This document shows, piece after piece, positions 22,620 to 34,448 of a stretch of 64,000 nt of DNA. Made by a program: the position numbers and the translations under genes. Every line of letters starts with the position of its first letter. The first letter of the stretch is position 1. Source of the DNA: Exophiala sp. HKRS030 (taxonomy: Eukaryota > Ascomycota > Eurotiomycetes > Chaetothyriales > Herpotrichiellaceae); NCBI GenBank assembly GCA_023897205.1, contig JAHWDD010000003.1, positions 7,443,665-7,507,664 of the forward strand. The letters are read 5' to 3'. Below the pieces are notes generated by a model. It ran no database searches and was not told the origin of the DNA. It was given only the letters and a program-made list of their open reading frames with translations.

Positions 22620-25140
22620 GATAATGTCACTGCTCCACGGGCTTTCTATCCATAACCATATGGATTAAGTCAATCCATATGGACATTTCCATATTCCATA
22701 ATCCATATCCATACAAGAATGTTGTATTCCATAAGTATGGAAATACTTCGGAACAACGTTATCCCGATCGGACTTGGCAGGGGGTTCGTCCAAGACGAGC
22801 TTCTACGCGGAGAGGATGGCTACTCCCGATGCCTGTAAGGTGAACTCTGAACCGACACTGCTATGATGCCCTTTCCACCACCCGTGGACGACGATGAGGC
22901 GTCTAGCGCTCGCGAATCATCCGTTCCCTCGGCTATAGAGCTCGCTTCCTCCACCTCCACTCTTCCCAACACAACCTTCAGCAGCCATGGAAATCGGAAG
23001 CGCAAGACGACTGCCAACACCTGGGCTCATGCACGCGATCCCACCGGCTCAGAGCCTGCCCGCTGTGCAAGGAAGGATGAAAAGATTTACTATTGTAAGT
23101 ATTGCGTGGATCCACCATATTCGACCACGGTATCGACGACTTTCCGTTACCACCTACTCAATACTCACGGTAATGAACTTGACCCCCATGAACATCCCGT
23201 CAAAAGCAGCGGGACAGCCTGATCCAGGATGCATTTGCGAAGGCGGGTGCGCTCCATACCACGAAGCAGTCTGTCAAAGAGGAAGTGATCCTACGAGCTG
23301 CTGTCAATCAGAAAGCCGCTCTCGAGGCTCTCGTCCAGCTGGTGACGGTTCGCAATCTCTCCTACAACTGTAGCTCTTGGCCGGAACTTCACGCTCTCAT
23401 TTCCGCGATCAATCCTGCGGCTAAGGATCTGGTCACCCTATCGCATGGCTCGATACAAAAGCTCATCTGCAACTCATATCGCGTGCACAAAGACATCTTA
23501 CGAAGGAAGTTGCAATCTTCGGTGTCCAAGGTGCACTTGTCCGCCGACGTATGGTCGGCCCCAAACCACAAGGCCTTCCTTGGCATCTGTGTCAAATTCA
23601 TCGATTCCGATTCCAAGGAGACCCTCCAAGCCTTACTCGCTCTACCAGAGCTTCCCGGGGTGGAGGGTCCCGGAAGTCACGGTGGAGCTGAACAGTGGAA
23701 GCTTCTGCGACATGTCCTGGAAGATTATGACATCTGGCACAAGATTGGGTTCTACACCGGTGACAACCACGGCTCCAACGACAAATTGTGTCGCTTCCTT
23801 GCCGAACATCTGCGGAGTAAAGGTGTTGATTGGGTTGCGAGGCAGCAACGGATTCGATGTCATGGGCATGTCATCAATTTGGCCGTGCAAGCTTTCCTTT
23901 CCATGGACACCAAGGAGGCCGTCGAAGCCAGTCTGGACCAAATCGAACAAGGTGACGAAGTGGCAGTGGGGAGTGACTTTATGGACGGCTTTAAGGCACA
24001 TCAGGCGCTCGGTTGGCGTCGACTTGGACCTCTGGGGAAAGTGCATAATACCGCCATCCATATGCGAGAGAACGATTATCAATGGAATGTGTTTAAGCAG
24101 CATGCTGGTCGAGCCCTGGCCCTGGGCAATGATACGCGCTGGAACTCGTGGTATATTCTGCTTGACATTGTCCTGACCCTCCAAGATCATGTGGAGTGGT
24201 ACCAAAAACGATATTTTGAGAGCTTGCAAGAAAATTACTTGACTCCCCAGGACTGGCAGGTCCTCAGAGAAACCCGTTCATTCCTTCAGCCATTCTGGAG
24301 AATTACGCAACTGACCGAAGGTCGGGATAGTACACTCGATCAAGCGCTGTTCACCATGGATGTTCTTCACAAGCACTACACTCAAGCCTTCACCAAATAC
24401 AGGGACAACCATCCCCTTCGTAGCTGCATTGCGACCTCGTAGGCCATCTTCGACAAGTATTATCAGCTCACGGATGAGAGTGCGGCTTACGGAGCGGCAA
24501 TGATCCTTCATCCGTCGCGACGGTTAGCGCATATTAAGAAGAACTGGCCAAGGGCGTGGCACAAGCCAGTCACTGACGGGGTCAGGAATTATTGGGAGGA
24601 TCACTACCAAGGGATGCCGATTGCTACGACGACCCCTCGACTCGGTGGCGATTCACACCCTCCCGATGAGCATGACCTGCTCGCACAGGAGCTCGACGTG
24701 GCCAGCCCGGCCATGAACGAGCTCGACGAATATAAATGCTTCATCGGCCAGACGCCGATCGCGATCGACTGTTCTCCACTGACCTGGTGGCTCCGAGAGG
24801 AACAATCACAACAATATCCACGGCTTTCCAAGATGGCCATCAACGTTCTTTCCATCCCCGCCATGTCGGCGGAACCGGAGCGGGTTTTCTCGGATGCGCG
24901 GCGAACAATATCGTGGGACAGATGTCAACTCGGAAGTCGTACAATTGAGAGGGGTGAGTGTATGAAAAGTTGGATCAAAAGCGGGATCACGCAAGGAACG
25001 CCAATTGAAGTGGTGGAGGAGTTCCGGGAATACGGCGATAACACAACGACCTAGCATGAGAAAACCTTGTCTGACGTCATTTTCGGTATTCCATACGGAA
25101 AATCTTCCATATGGACTATGGAGTATGGATAGGAAGCCTG
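22620..25140 (+). mobile_element. Decayed hAT-superfamily transposon
   Basis: The flanks of the transposase region are imperfect inverted ends, CGGGCTTTCTATCCATA near 22638 and its counterpart TATGGATAGGAAGCCTG ending near 25141. Inside both are repeated TCCATA/CATATGG words typical of hAT subterminal repeats. The expected 8-bp target duplication is not found, so one end may be altered. The element is broken by a frameshift and a stop (see transposase). Confidence 0.75.
22863..25054 (+). pseudogene. hAT transposase, inactivated
   Basis: The N-terminus (from 22863) holds a BED-type zinc finger, CKYCVDPPYSTTVSTTFRYH ending LLNTHG. After a frameshift near 23205 the main body follows, with SADVWSAPNHKAFLGI, TGDNHGSNDKLC, RIRCHGHVINLAVQAF and NDTRWNSWY, the conserved hAT catalytic and insertion blocks. 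A stop at 24440-24442 (TAG in place of a tryptophan codon expected in ATSWAIFDKYY) breaks it. The C-terminal dimerisation domain is present (YPRLSKMAINVLSIPAMSAEPERVFS). A G-to-A change making TGG into TAG is consistent with RIP, but is a single event. Confidence 0.85.
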
Positions 25141-25156
25141 TATACAGTGAACGTTC

Positions 25157-25690
25157 TTGACAAAGGCATACGGTGAGAAGGGTGGCTGGCTTCAAACGGC
25201 ACGCCGACTTGTACAGAAACTTTGGGATGAGGAATACCGTGACCTTCCAGCCCTGTGGGAGATTGCAAGTAGTAATCTTCCCGCTGCGGTAAGGGCGCGA
25301 GAGCTTAATCCGTTTGACTCGTTCCAAGGTGAGCTCATGTCATTTACAAACTATAACGAAGAACTCGTTGCAGATGAGTTCAAGAGGTGGCTCTCCACCA
25401 AACAAGATGTGTACACCAAGCATGACAACCCACTCGGCTATTGGTCTGCTAAGCAATTTGAGTACCCTCGTGTAGCTAGAATGGCTGTTGACGTCCTGTC
25501 GATTCCTGCTATGGCTGCTGAGTCTTTTCCTCTGCAGGCAGTATGGTCTCTCCCAAGCGAGCTCGGCTAGATGCTAGAACAATTGCCGTTACACAGACTG
25601 TAAGATCATGGTTGCGGGCAGGGCTGCTAGAAGGATACAACGGCCTGCTCAAGGAGGCGAGCGACGATATGGCTGAGATCTTGGCGTAGT
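25157..25690 (+). pseudogene. C-terminal fragment of a second hAT transposase
   Basis: The frame from 25157 encodes LGYWSAKQFEYPRVARMAVDVLSIPAMAAES, the hAT dimerisation domain. It shifts frame where ERVFS is expected, then continues as RARLDARTIAVTQTVRSW, LLEGYNGLLKEASDDMAEILA. It lacks the N-terminal two thirds. It differs in sequence from the element immediately to its left, so two hAT families are stacked here. Confidence 0.75.
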
Positions 25691-25732
25691 GGCTAGTGCG
25701 ATAGGCTTGGTAGTAAATAGACAATATCTATC

Positions 25733-28700
25733 CAGCGATCCGAATAGGTCAGATCAATCTAGATCAGATCAGATCATGATGCTAGCAGATCAGATCAGAT
25801 TAATACTTTTGACATAGATTTAGATCAGATTAAAGACCATCAATATCTATTCAATCTATAGATATAAGCCTAGCTAAGTCAGAACATTTAGCGCGTTATC
25901 ATTAGTGATTAGGGGACGCGTCAAGACACATTTATTACTTTAAGCCTCCAAGTTTTTGTGCCGCAGTCATTAACCTTAAATGCTTATCTAAAATTATCTA
26001 TGAATCTGATATTATAGCTAGTTACTCCTAGCTCTTAGGAGACATTAACACTATCTTCGCATGCTAAACTCTTTTATCATTAGTTAATCTTAATTGCCAA
26101 GTAAGTTAAGGCATTTAATCTCCCTAAGTAAAAGCTTATAGTTAATAATCTCCCGCGTATTTTAATTCAGGGAAAGAAATATATCCTTAAGAAGTGGGTG
26201 TATTAACTAGCTAATGCGAGGCACTACTCTTAGGTTAGTAACCATAGGCTGTACCTAGTCAAAATGAGAGAGAATTAACGGAGTAATATATTCTGAAGTT
26301 ATTCTGAGTGCGATCGAAAAGGACGCCGCTAACTATATAATATAGAGATAACTAGTAATGCAGAACGCTATCTCTTAGCTAAACATGGTATTAAGTAACC
26401 TAGTCTAGAGATATTAACATTACCCTTATGTAATGTGATAGCAATGCAGGTTCTAGGTACTAAGGGGCGAAAGCTTAATAATGTGCTAATAATAATAGAC
26501 ACGAACATTCTTTTTAAATGGACACTTATGTAATGAGTAGTGAACACTAATATCCCTTTAAATAGAGTTAAGGCCTATAGCTTTTAACGCTTAATTAAGG
26601 TTTACTCATTAGGCTTAAATAATATTCTTAATATGGTGCTCACTAATAACACTCTATAGATATAAATTATACATAAATATAGGCAGAATAAGGAAGACAT
26701 TAAGGATTATTTATATTCTTATGCATAAAGTAATATATATCTCTCCTTTAACATATAAACCTTAGAAGATAATAATATATCACTTATAGCTATAATTACC
26801 CATTATCTTAATAAAGATTTTAATAATTAAACTATACTAATTACTCTGCGCTATCTTTTTAGTCTATACTTTAGAGTAAACATAGTAAAAACTCTTCTTA
26901 ATGTGATTAATAAGTTTAATATTTAAGATTATTTAGGCTACTTTATAATAAATAACACTAAATCTAATAATACTTACCTAAAATGCGTGATATAAAAGGT
27001 CTACTCTAATCCCACTAATAATATAATTAGTGAACACTAATTATAATACTAAAGTTATATCTTAAATCTTATAGCCTAATCATTTTTATTTGGCTATGAC
27101 GCCAATACTTTAGAGCTAGAGAATGTAACTAATGTTACCTTAGATTAGGAGCATAAACACCTAAGTACCTAGTAAAAGAGGGGCCCAGTTAGGAAACTCC
27201 AGAATATCATGACATTCATTAGGGCCTTACTATAGTATAGGGAGCTATTTAAGAGTATCTCTCTCGCCGCCATTAAAGACATTAAATATAAACTAATTTC
27301 GCTAGAATTAAAAATCCTAGGCGTTATTTATAACAATATAATAAGGTAAAACTCTACGTATATAAATGATTTAGTGAGCACTTAGGAAGAGATAGAAGAT
27401 TAATGCTTTTATGTAGATTCTTAACGTAAGGAAGGGCGAGATAGGCTTATCATAAGAAGACTAACTTAGCTAAGAAAACTAGTTAGTACTAAAAAAGTCA
27501 GCCGAGATTCTAAAGCTAATATATAACTATACTATTTACTTTTAGAGTTAGGCATAATAAGAACATCATAGAGCGATCTAGAAAGTATTACTATTTATAG
27601 AGATAATCCTATAGTATCTTAAAGACCTTAAGGATAAATACATAACATTAGGTCTATTAAATATATTGAATACACTATTTTCTCGCGAGAACACAGATAT
27701 AAATTCTTTAGCTAAAGAGTCTATGGCTAGTGCTTAACCATAGTTAGAGGTCACCATTACTTAGAACTCATAATAGGTGGCGCAACACTAGCTAGTGAGA
27801 TACATTCTACTCTCTTAGCATTATAGACTATATTATAGCTCTTTAGTTAATGTTCTATAGTCACCCTTTATCTTATCACCATTATTAAATACCTAAGAAA
27901 CTAGTAATGACATTTTTATCAGTGCTAGCAGATATTATCTTTGCATTAACATTAATAATGTATAGTCTAAACTAAAGAAGTACTATAACTAGACAGATTA
28001 ATTACGTGCCTACTTCGGATTAGTGCGAATGTATTTAGCTCTAAATAAAGTATGGTTTACCTAACATTAAAAGGATAATAATTAGCTTAAGTAACTAGAT
28101 ATAGCTAAATATAGCCTACAGAAACACTATAATAAGCATTATTATTAACCTAATAATATGGCCTTACTAATAGAGCTAACTTAACTAGATAGCGCTCTAT
28201 ATAAGCCTAATAATTAGAATGACTTTCTAGCTTCTATATCTTTACGTGCCTAGTTATCTATAGTAAATAAGTATAACCGTTTTAAATCTCTAAATCCTAT
28301 CTAGGATACTTTCTAGAAGCCTCTAAAATGGTGGCGCAACCATGTTAATGAATATCTCATAATGTTATAAATAGCCTTAAACTTCTTTTCCGTACCTATA
28401 ATATCTACTAAATACGAAAGGGTATTTAGTCTTACTAAGATAATTCTCTTAACATAATGACAGAGTATAATGGCCTTCACCCTTAAATATCTGGTCTATC
28501 TGAGATTCTGGTGAAAGAACGGGCCTCTTAATAACCTAGAGAGAGTCTAATATCTCAAAGTTTAGCTAGCGTATAAATATACTTAATGGTGTTAACTTCT
28601 CTGGTGAGAGTACTCTTAAGAATTACCTAAGCCTTAGCAGATCTATAGATATCTGCAGATAGATTAGATTAGATCAGATGATGCGCTACTGACTAAAGAT

Positions 28701-28752
28701 CAGATCAGATTAGAGGGATAATCTGATCTGATCTGACCTATTCGGAGCGCTA
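25733..28752 (+). mobile_element. RIP-degraded hAT-like element
   Basis: About 3 kb of TA-rich sequence bounded by inverted ends: CAGCGATCCGAATAGGTCAG on the left and CTGACCTATTCGGAGCGCT on the right, with many GATCAGATC words just inside both. Near 28410-28550 it still reads KYERVFSLTK-like and WKNGPL-like hAT C-terminal sequence on the plus strand, riddled with TAA/TAG. The last 320 bases align with the less mutated copy at 43526-43856, and the compared differences are C-to-T or G-to-A in this copy. That pattern is the signature of repeat-induced point mutation. Flanking 8-mers (tatctatc, gtatagag) do not match. Confidence 0.8.
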
Positions 28753-29036
28753 GTATAGAGCGAGCTAATATACTAGAAGCGAAGTGATCATAACCAAAAC
28801 GTATGGGTATGATCGTGAACGAAGTTAACTACATGGTAAAGCTATGAAATGACTGTGTATATATATTTCGCTGTGATCAGTGCGTCTCAGTGTGTCTCGG
28901 CGTTTCTCAGTGTGAATCGCCCTGATTCCCACTGATCCAACTGGTCGTGGTCACGTGATACCTTGTTAGTTATCCCAGGTCGAGCGAGCGACCTGCCATC
29001 CGTGATCGCGGCCTACACGCAGACCGACTTGTAACA
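28753..29036 (+). repeat. Truncated LTR, family C
   Basis: It matches the complete LTR at 52019-52429 from its agtatagagcgag block through the end cgacttgtaaca. The 5' third is missing at the junction with the RIP-degraded element. Shared blocks include the run ccaaaacgtatgggtatgat and a TATA stretch. Confidence 0.75.
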
Positions 29037-29351
29037 GCGAGGTAGAATTACTCTAACCCCAACCCTAGCTTGAGACATACCCCTAAATTTGATACGCTAG
29101 TGCCGAATTAGGGATGCCTTTGGAGCTCCAACCGCTGCAGATCTAATCCATTGTAAGCCTGTATCCAGTCCAAAGCAGGCTAAACCGAATCCAATTCCAA
29201 TCTAAATCTAGTTCGATCTAAGAAGAGCACTGCTGAAGATACAAGTATAAATATCTACTTGCAAGAATCCCGAGCTGGTTTTACGAAGCTGTCAAATAAC
29301 TACATCAGATATCTATATACCCGAGGTCCTCTATCAATTCATTCAAGGATG
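29037..29351. other. Gap between LTR fragment and SDR 3' end
   Basis: Nothing recognised apart from the 3' flank of the SDR gene. Confidence 0.4.
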
Positions 29352-30302
29352 TTACCCTATCAATGTTTGGATCTGAGGGTCGTTCCAGTCGTAAACAAAC
29401 CCAGAAAGTGCTCGTGATGCCTTGGCAACCGCATAAGCAAATCCTTTGGCTGCAACCTTGGGAGGAATCAGTTCGTGGCCTGCGGATATGTTCTTAAAAG
29501 CAGCCGCGTCTTCCTGTGACCATCCTTCATCTTCAGGGTACCACCGTTAGCAATTCTGAGCTCCGTGCCAAGAAGGTCGTAGACTCACATGTACCGTCCA
29601 TCACCCCACGAAGCATCGGAGTATCGCAGAGTCCGGGCCTCAGGCCAATGGCGATCAATGAAGGCTCTTCGAGGTGAAGCTGTTGTACCTCGAACGCCAC
29701 AGCTGTTTTCGACATGCTGTAAAATCCCCAACCTGGAAATACGGCTCTACCGGCATCAGATGTCGTGAAGACGACCTTTCCCTCTGTTTGCCGGAGATGA
29801 GGGATAGCGTATTTGAACTGCTCATCCATGTACATATATGAGCGCACGCTGGTATAGTTTGCTCGCAGATGCCGAGTTCATGCATTTTGAGGATGTTTAC
29901 CTACCGTGTATAGATGCGACAACACGTTGACCTGGAAAGCCTTCGTCCATTTTGCCGGGTCAGAGTCGTAAAGACGGTCCATCGGCCCCATGGTTCCAGC
30001 ATTCAAACATAGTCCCGTCAGTCGGCCGAATCGACTAACTGCTTGGCTGACCGATTTGGCAGACGTCTCTTCCTATTTGATTGTAAGCCCCGACGTCTGA
30101 TACTAGCTTCGTGACTGCTTACGGCGCTTATATCCCCTAATATCACCTCTAAGCGATCAGGGTTGGCTTCGGCCATGGCATCCAACCCGCCTCTGACGAT
30201 ATCGACGGCAACTACTCGGCCTTTGAGTTCCTCTAATAGATATCGGACGATTTCCAAGCCAATTCCACCAGCAGCGCCGGTGACGATCACGACTGGATCC
30301 AT
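29352..30302 (-). CDS. Short-chain dehydrogenase/reductase
   Basis: Predicted complement join 29352..29530, 29589..29820, 29905..30072, 30123..30302, in frame for 252 residues. The ATG at 30302 gives MDPVVIVTGAAGGIG, the TGxxxGxG NAD(P)-binding motif at residues 8-15. LCLNAGTMGP carries the NAG structural motif, and GFYSMSK the catalytic YxxxK. The C-terminus reads ALSGFVYDWNDPQIQTLIG. The intron ending near 29821 could use either of two acceptors (gatgag or gagcag), changing one glutamine. It probably oxidises or reduces a hydroxyl/keto group on a pathway intermediate. It is isolated between transposon blocks, so its link to the clusters is positional only. Confidence 0.82.
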
Positions 30303-30835
30303 ATGAGGTTCGAACTCGGGCTTCAACTAAAAAGTGACGACTTGGATAACTCTTTAGGATCCTTGAGATCAACAAGGGAGAGTGTTTAAGAACTTATATT
30401 CACTGATACAAGATCGCTTGGGGTTTGAAGTCTGGAGATGCGGTATCAGCTCGGATGTGGGGTATTAGACATGCAGGCGCTTCAGTCCGAGTGCTCGGCG
30501 CCTTCCGGAGCCCGGAACCACGGGCTCCGGTATACTGGGCTCTTGGGTTGTCCATTAGGCCCACGTTCTACGCTCCGGATGGAATACTCTAACTAGTGGG
30601 ACACAGTAGGAAAATGAAATAAAGGAGTTGCGTCCCTTCCCATGTTGCTATGCCGCCAAGTGGACCAATACTATATGATTTCTAACAGCTATAAGCTTGA
30701 CTATGATAGTTATTATATATACTTATTGAGTATTCGATAAAGTGTGGTTCATCTGAGGGCTCCAAATGAAACGGTTCGACCACTGAACTCATAGGCATCA
30801 GTGGCCGCGACGCGCTTGAAATATCAGGGAGATGA
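30303..30835. promoter_or_regulatory. Upstream region of the SDR with a strong hairpin
   Basis: It contains a perfect 10-bp inverted repeat, CCGGAGCCCG at 30505-30514 and CGGGCTCCGG at 30521-30530, with a six-base loop. It lies about 200 bases upstream of the SDR start. It could be a regulator site or simply a hairpin in AT-richer DNA. Confidence 0.4.
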
Positions 30836-30975
30836 TGTCATGCAACACGTAGGAATAGGCAATGTCTGGGGGCCAAATAGGATGTATTGACGAGTCTGAC
30901 CTCGAGGACTAGGAGGTCGTCTTCTATCTATTATATAGGTGTAATGAGCGTAAGTTGACCCTCCTGTTGAAGGAG
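30836..30975 (+). repeat. LTR-like repeat family A, copy 2 (5' part only)
   Basis: It starts TGTCATGCAACACG, aligns with the start of the family, and keeps the ctattatatagg TATA block. It loses similarity after about 140 bases. It faces the inverted copy at 31551-31920. Confidence 0.6.
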
Positions 30976-31550
30976 AATTTCGTCGTTAACTCGTTGCATC
31001 GGGATCCACCGCCGCAGCGTCGGTTGCCGCCGCGGTTCATCGGTCGTCGGCGAGGTCCAAACCCTCGGATGAGGTCGTTGGTATAGACGTAAATTCATGG
31101 TGTTAGTAAAATAAGGAACGTCGGGGCGTGGCGCCGACTGAGGGGTGTAAGCCTAGTAAACTTTGCATATTGTAAAGACGTCGCCTGCGGAGTATCCCGC
31201 AACTCAGCCTGTTCAACATATGTGATCCCGTCCATTTTGGCGCTGTTGTGTTCTGCCAAGAAACGCGACTGGAACTGCAAAAATTCTGCGGGTAAACAGA
31301 CCAAAATCGATCAAGGGTTCCTCGGAGTTTTTCCGTCCTGGGCGGTGACCCACTGATTAACCCAGTAGGGCCATGATGCTCCAAAATGGGGTATTATTCA
31401 GCAGATTATCAACGGAGTCAACATCGTGTACACACAGGTGAAGGCATATGAATTGGTGTTGATGTGTATCAACATTGAAAGTGCTACGTGATGTGTATGT
31501 TGACGAAATATTGATCAACATCGTGTACACGAATGTTGATAATGTGGAAT
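30976..31550. other. Spacer between two inverted LTR-like copies
   Basis: No domain recognised. The 15-base word caacatcgtgtacac is present twice, near 31420 and 31517. The minus-strand frame around 31103-31384 could be remnant internal retroelement sequence, but nothing confirms gag or pol. Confidence 0.35.
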
Positions 31551-31920
31551 TGTTGAACGGCCGAGTTACGGAATACTCCGTCAAACAGGTCTTTACAAAC
31601 GCCTCCCGCAACCCTCGTCTTTTTACTAGCCTCTGTCACTCTTTTCATCTCACTCTATGAGTCACTCATTTATCTATATCATGATCTATCCGAAAGAAGG
31701 CCTTGTCTGAGACAATTGCCTCAAATATCTCAGCCTAGGCAAGGAAGAACGGCTTGCGGGATATTATGCAAGGTCGAGAAAAGCCTCAATCGGATGGATC
31801 TTTTACGCTCCTTTTGCCTATATAATAGATAGGAGCCGACCTCCTAGTTATCGAGGTCAGACTCGACAGTTCATCCTATCTAGCCCTCAACTAGTGCCTA
31901 TTCCTGCACCCTGTTTAACA
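31551..31920 (-). repeat. LTR-like repeat family A, copy 3 (best preserved)
   Basis: Read on the minus strand it starts TGTTAAACAGGGTGC and ends CTCGGCCGTTCAACA, giving TGTT...AACA ends. Its length is 370 bp. Flanking pentamers are ggaat and tgaat, identical at four of five positions, compatible with an aged 5-bp target duplication. It defines the boundaries of the family. Confidence 0.7.
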
Positions 31921-31949
31921 TGAATTGATCGGAAGCTTGACTTCTGGCA

Positions 31950-32260
31950 CTATTGGAGCTAGAAGATACTTCGTATATTCGTCCTGGTCGAGGCCAGTGG
32001 ACCGAGTTCTTGATCTGGTTGGCAGATTCTGACGCTTGGGTAGGAACTATAATCGCAGTAGACATTTATTTTTTTAGTCCAGAAATCCAGCATCTGCTTT
32101 CGACAATCTGCTCGCCATTCCTCGGGCCAGTTGTTGTCGATATAATCCCACTTCCACTGTGGAGACAATACCAGGTGTCACGGACAGACGCCACGAGTAA
32201 TGGCACCCGGTGCCTAGCGCGCTGCCAAGACACTCAGGGGCTTCGCAGATTTCACGCAAG
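31950..32260 (-). pseudogene. Possible hAT transposase fragment
   Basis: The minus-strand frame reads WKWDYIDNNWPEEWRADCRK then MLDFWTK. This resembles the region of fungal hAT transposases just upstream of the dimerisation domain (compare KWQWIEAEWKEFPDWIVEAK in the element at 52.5 kb). The match is short and no ends are visible. Confidence 0.4.
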
Positions 32261-32435
32261 CTCCTTAGCAGGAGGACACCTTCTCTCCTTATGCTTCGAG
32301 TCTCTGTACCTAGAGCACCCCTAGATAGGAAGACCTACTATATTCATTGTGTTATCACTCTGCCTACTCCTATAGGCATTCCTAACACCAGGGCTGCAAT
32401 ATAGACTGGCGATCTCTCTGTTAAGCTGTAGTATT

Positions 32436-32549
32436 TGTTGAAATGAGAGGCTGGATATTGCATTCCCAGCCCCCAGGATCCCTAGATCGCTTGTATATAG
32501 AGGCGCTCTTCACCTCGAGAGAGCGGGAGGGATAATCAACCTTTTAACA
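32436..32549 (+). repeat. 114-bp LTR-like repeat, family D, copy 1
   Basis: It starts TGTTGAAATGAGAGGCTGG and ends CAACCTTTTAACA. It is nearly identical over its whole 114 bases to 57951-58064. This copy lacks matching flanking pentamers (gtatt, tggag). Confidence 0.75.
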
Positions 32550-32607
32550 TGGAGGCCATACTCGTTGGTAGAGGAAGAGGAATATGATAGGTGAGGCATT
32601 TTTACTA

Positions 32608-34448
32608 ACGTAATCCACACCCGAGTTGCCAATACAAGCGAGTTGCTCACCTCACCCAATTTGACCCTACCACACATAATTTTGAACTATGCCTCCACCA
32701 CATTGTCGTCCTAGGCGCTCAGATGAAGCCAAGGTCATTCTAGCCATGTCAGCTATCGATAGCCAGCAGCAACTATCAAACCTCGCCGCCGCGGCGAGCT
32801 ATAACGTCTGCCCGAACACGCTGCACAATCGACGCCTTGGGAAGCCTGCACGGCCGAATTGTGTCCCCAATTCGAAGATACTCACTGAGCTGGAAGAGAG
32901 AGCGATTATTGAGCATGCTATCGACGTCGATAGCCGCGGATTCCAGCTTAATTATGACCTGTTACGTGGTGTTGCTGATAAGTTACTCACCGATCGAGGG
33001 TGCCGACGCGTCGGTATTAACTGACCTACAAACTTCGTTAAGCGCGTTCCAGAACTTAAATCACGCGTCAATTGACGGTATGACTATCAGAGAGCCTTAA
33101 ACGAAGATCCTCGAGTCATTTAGGACTGGTTTCGACTTGTGAAGAACATAAAGACTAAGTATGGTAACTATCGTCAACGAAGATATCTATAACTTCGATG
33201 AAGCAGGCTTTCAAATGAGTGTGATAGGCTCTCATATGGTTATTATAGGCTCAGAGAGACGTCAGGCGCCCAAATCTTTATAGCTAGGTAATACTGAGTG
33301 AGTTACTACTATTGTCGCCGCGAACGCGCAGAGCTGGTTAATTTCACTGTTTATCATCTTTAAAGGAGCTCAGCAATATGATACCTGGCACGCAGCAATT
33401 GCAGATAGGCCTAGCTGGGTTCTATCAGTCAGTGAAAGGGGCTGGACGTCTCACGATCACGGCTTACTTTGACTGAAGCACTTTGACAGCTGTACAAAAG
33501 ACCATAAGGTCGGCTCCCGGCGACTACTCATAATGAACGGCCATTTAAGTCATGACACCATTGAATTCCGTGACTATTGCAGTGATCATAACATAATTAC
33601 TCTCTGTATGCCTTCTCACTTGTCACATCTACTATAGCCGCTTAATGTAGGTTGCTTTAGCCCGCTCAAGCGAGCTTATAGCACAGAGATCGAAGGACTC
33701 GTACGCTCTCAGGTCAATCATATCACGAAGGAGGACTTTCTACCTGCCTTCAAGGCGGCCTATGATAAGGCTATCACCAAGGAAAACATCGTTGGTAGCT
33801 TCAGAGGTGCAGGACTCGTTCCCCATGACGAAAGCGCTGTCCTATCGAAGCTTGATATTCGTATTCGCACCCCTACGCCTTTATCTCCCGATCTGCCTCA
33901 ATGGGACCCAAAAACGCCGCGCACTTGCGCTGAAGTAGCTGCTCAGTCGCAGCACGTAAAGGAACGTATTCAGCGACACCAAGATAGCTCACCTACCTCG
34001 ATATTGGGTAGCCTCGCAAGCCTTGAGAAGGGCGTCACATTGATCGCGCACGGAGCCTCAATGATGCAACTCGAAATCGAGCGATTACGATCAGCTAATA
34101 AGGTGCTATCGAAGCGTAAGGCGCGCAAAAGGAAGGTCCTCAAAGGCGCTACCACGATATCAGCAGCTCGAGGCTTGGAAATAGGTAGCCAGCTCGCTAT
34201 CTCACGAAATGCGACTGCCAAAAGTGGCTCCGAGCCTCGACGGCGACGATGTGGGCGCTGTCGCCAGCCAGGCCATCGAATTGAGACCTGTAAAGAGCCT
34301 CCAATAGATGCGGTAGGCCCTGCAGAGTAGATATCGCCTGTTACACTAAGAAAATATTGTGTATATATCGATATAGTGTGATTCAAAACTTCAAGTAGGT
34401 TGGGCGTGGGCAACTCGCTTGTATTGGCAACTCGGGTGTGGATTACGT
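32608..34448 (+). mobile_element. Fot1/pogo-type Tc1-mariner transposon, RIP-damaged
   Basis: Long near-perfect inverted ends begin ACGTAATCCACACCCGAGTT on the left and are mirrored on the right up to ...GGATTACGT. A TA dinucleotide is duplicated on both sides (32606-32607 and 34449-34450), the hallmark target site of this superfamily. The length of 1841 bp is usual for fungal Fot1-like elements. Inside is one decayed transposase. Confidence 0.93.
32689..34330 (+). pseudogene. Fot1/pogo-type DDE transposase, inactivated
   Basis: The start at 32689 encodes a Psq/CENP-B-like helix-turn-helix region (SNLAAAASYNVCPNTLHNR), then breaks near 33000. Further on come NFDEAGFQM with the first catalytic Asp, LLIMNGHLSHD where the second Asp appears as Asn, and HLL-stop-PLNVGCFSPLKRAY where QPLDVG is expected. 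A C-terminal CCHC knuckle, CGRCRQPGHRIETC, remains intact. Several stops sit where CAA or CAG would be expected. D-to-N and Q-to-stop changes are C-to-T/G-to-A transitions, as made by RIP. Confidence 0.88.

Noticed and set aside
31420..31535. Repeated word caacatcgtgtacac suggesting a CRISPR-like or satellite array
   Set aside because: Only two copies with unequal context in a eukaryotic genome; no array.
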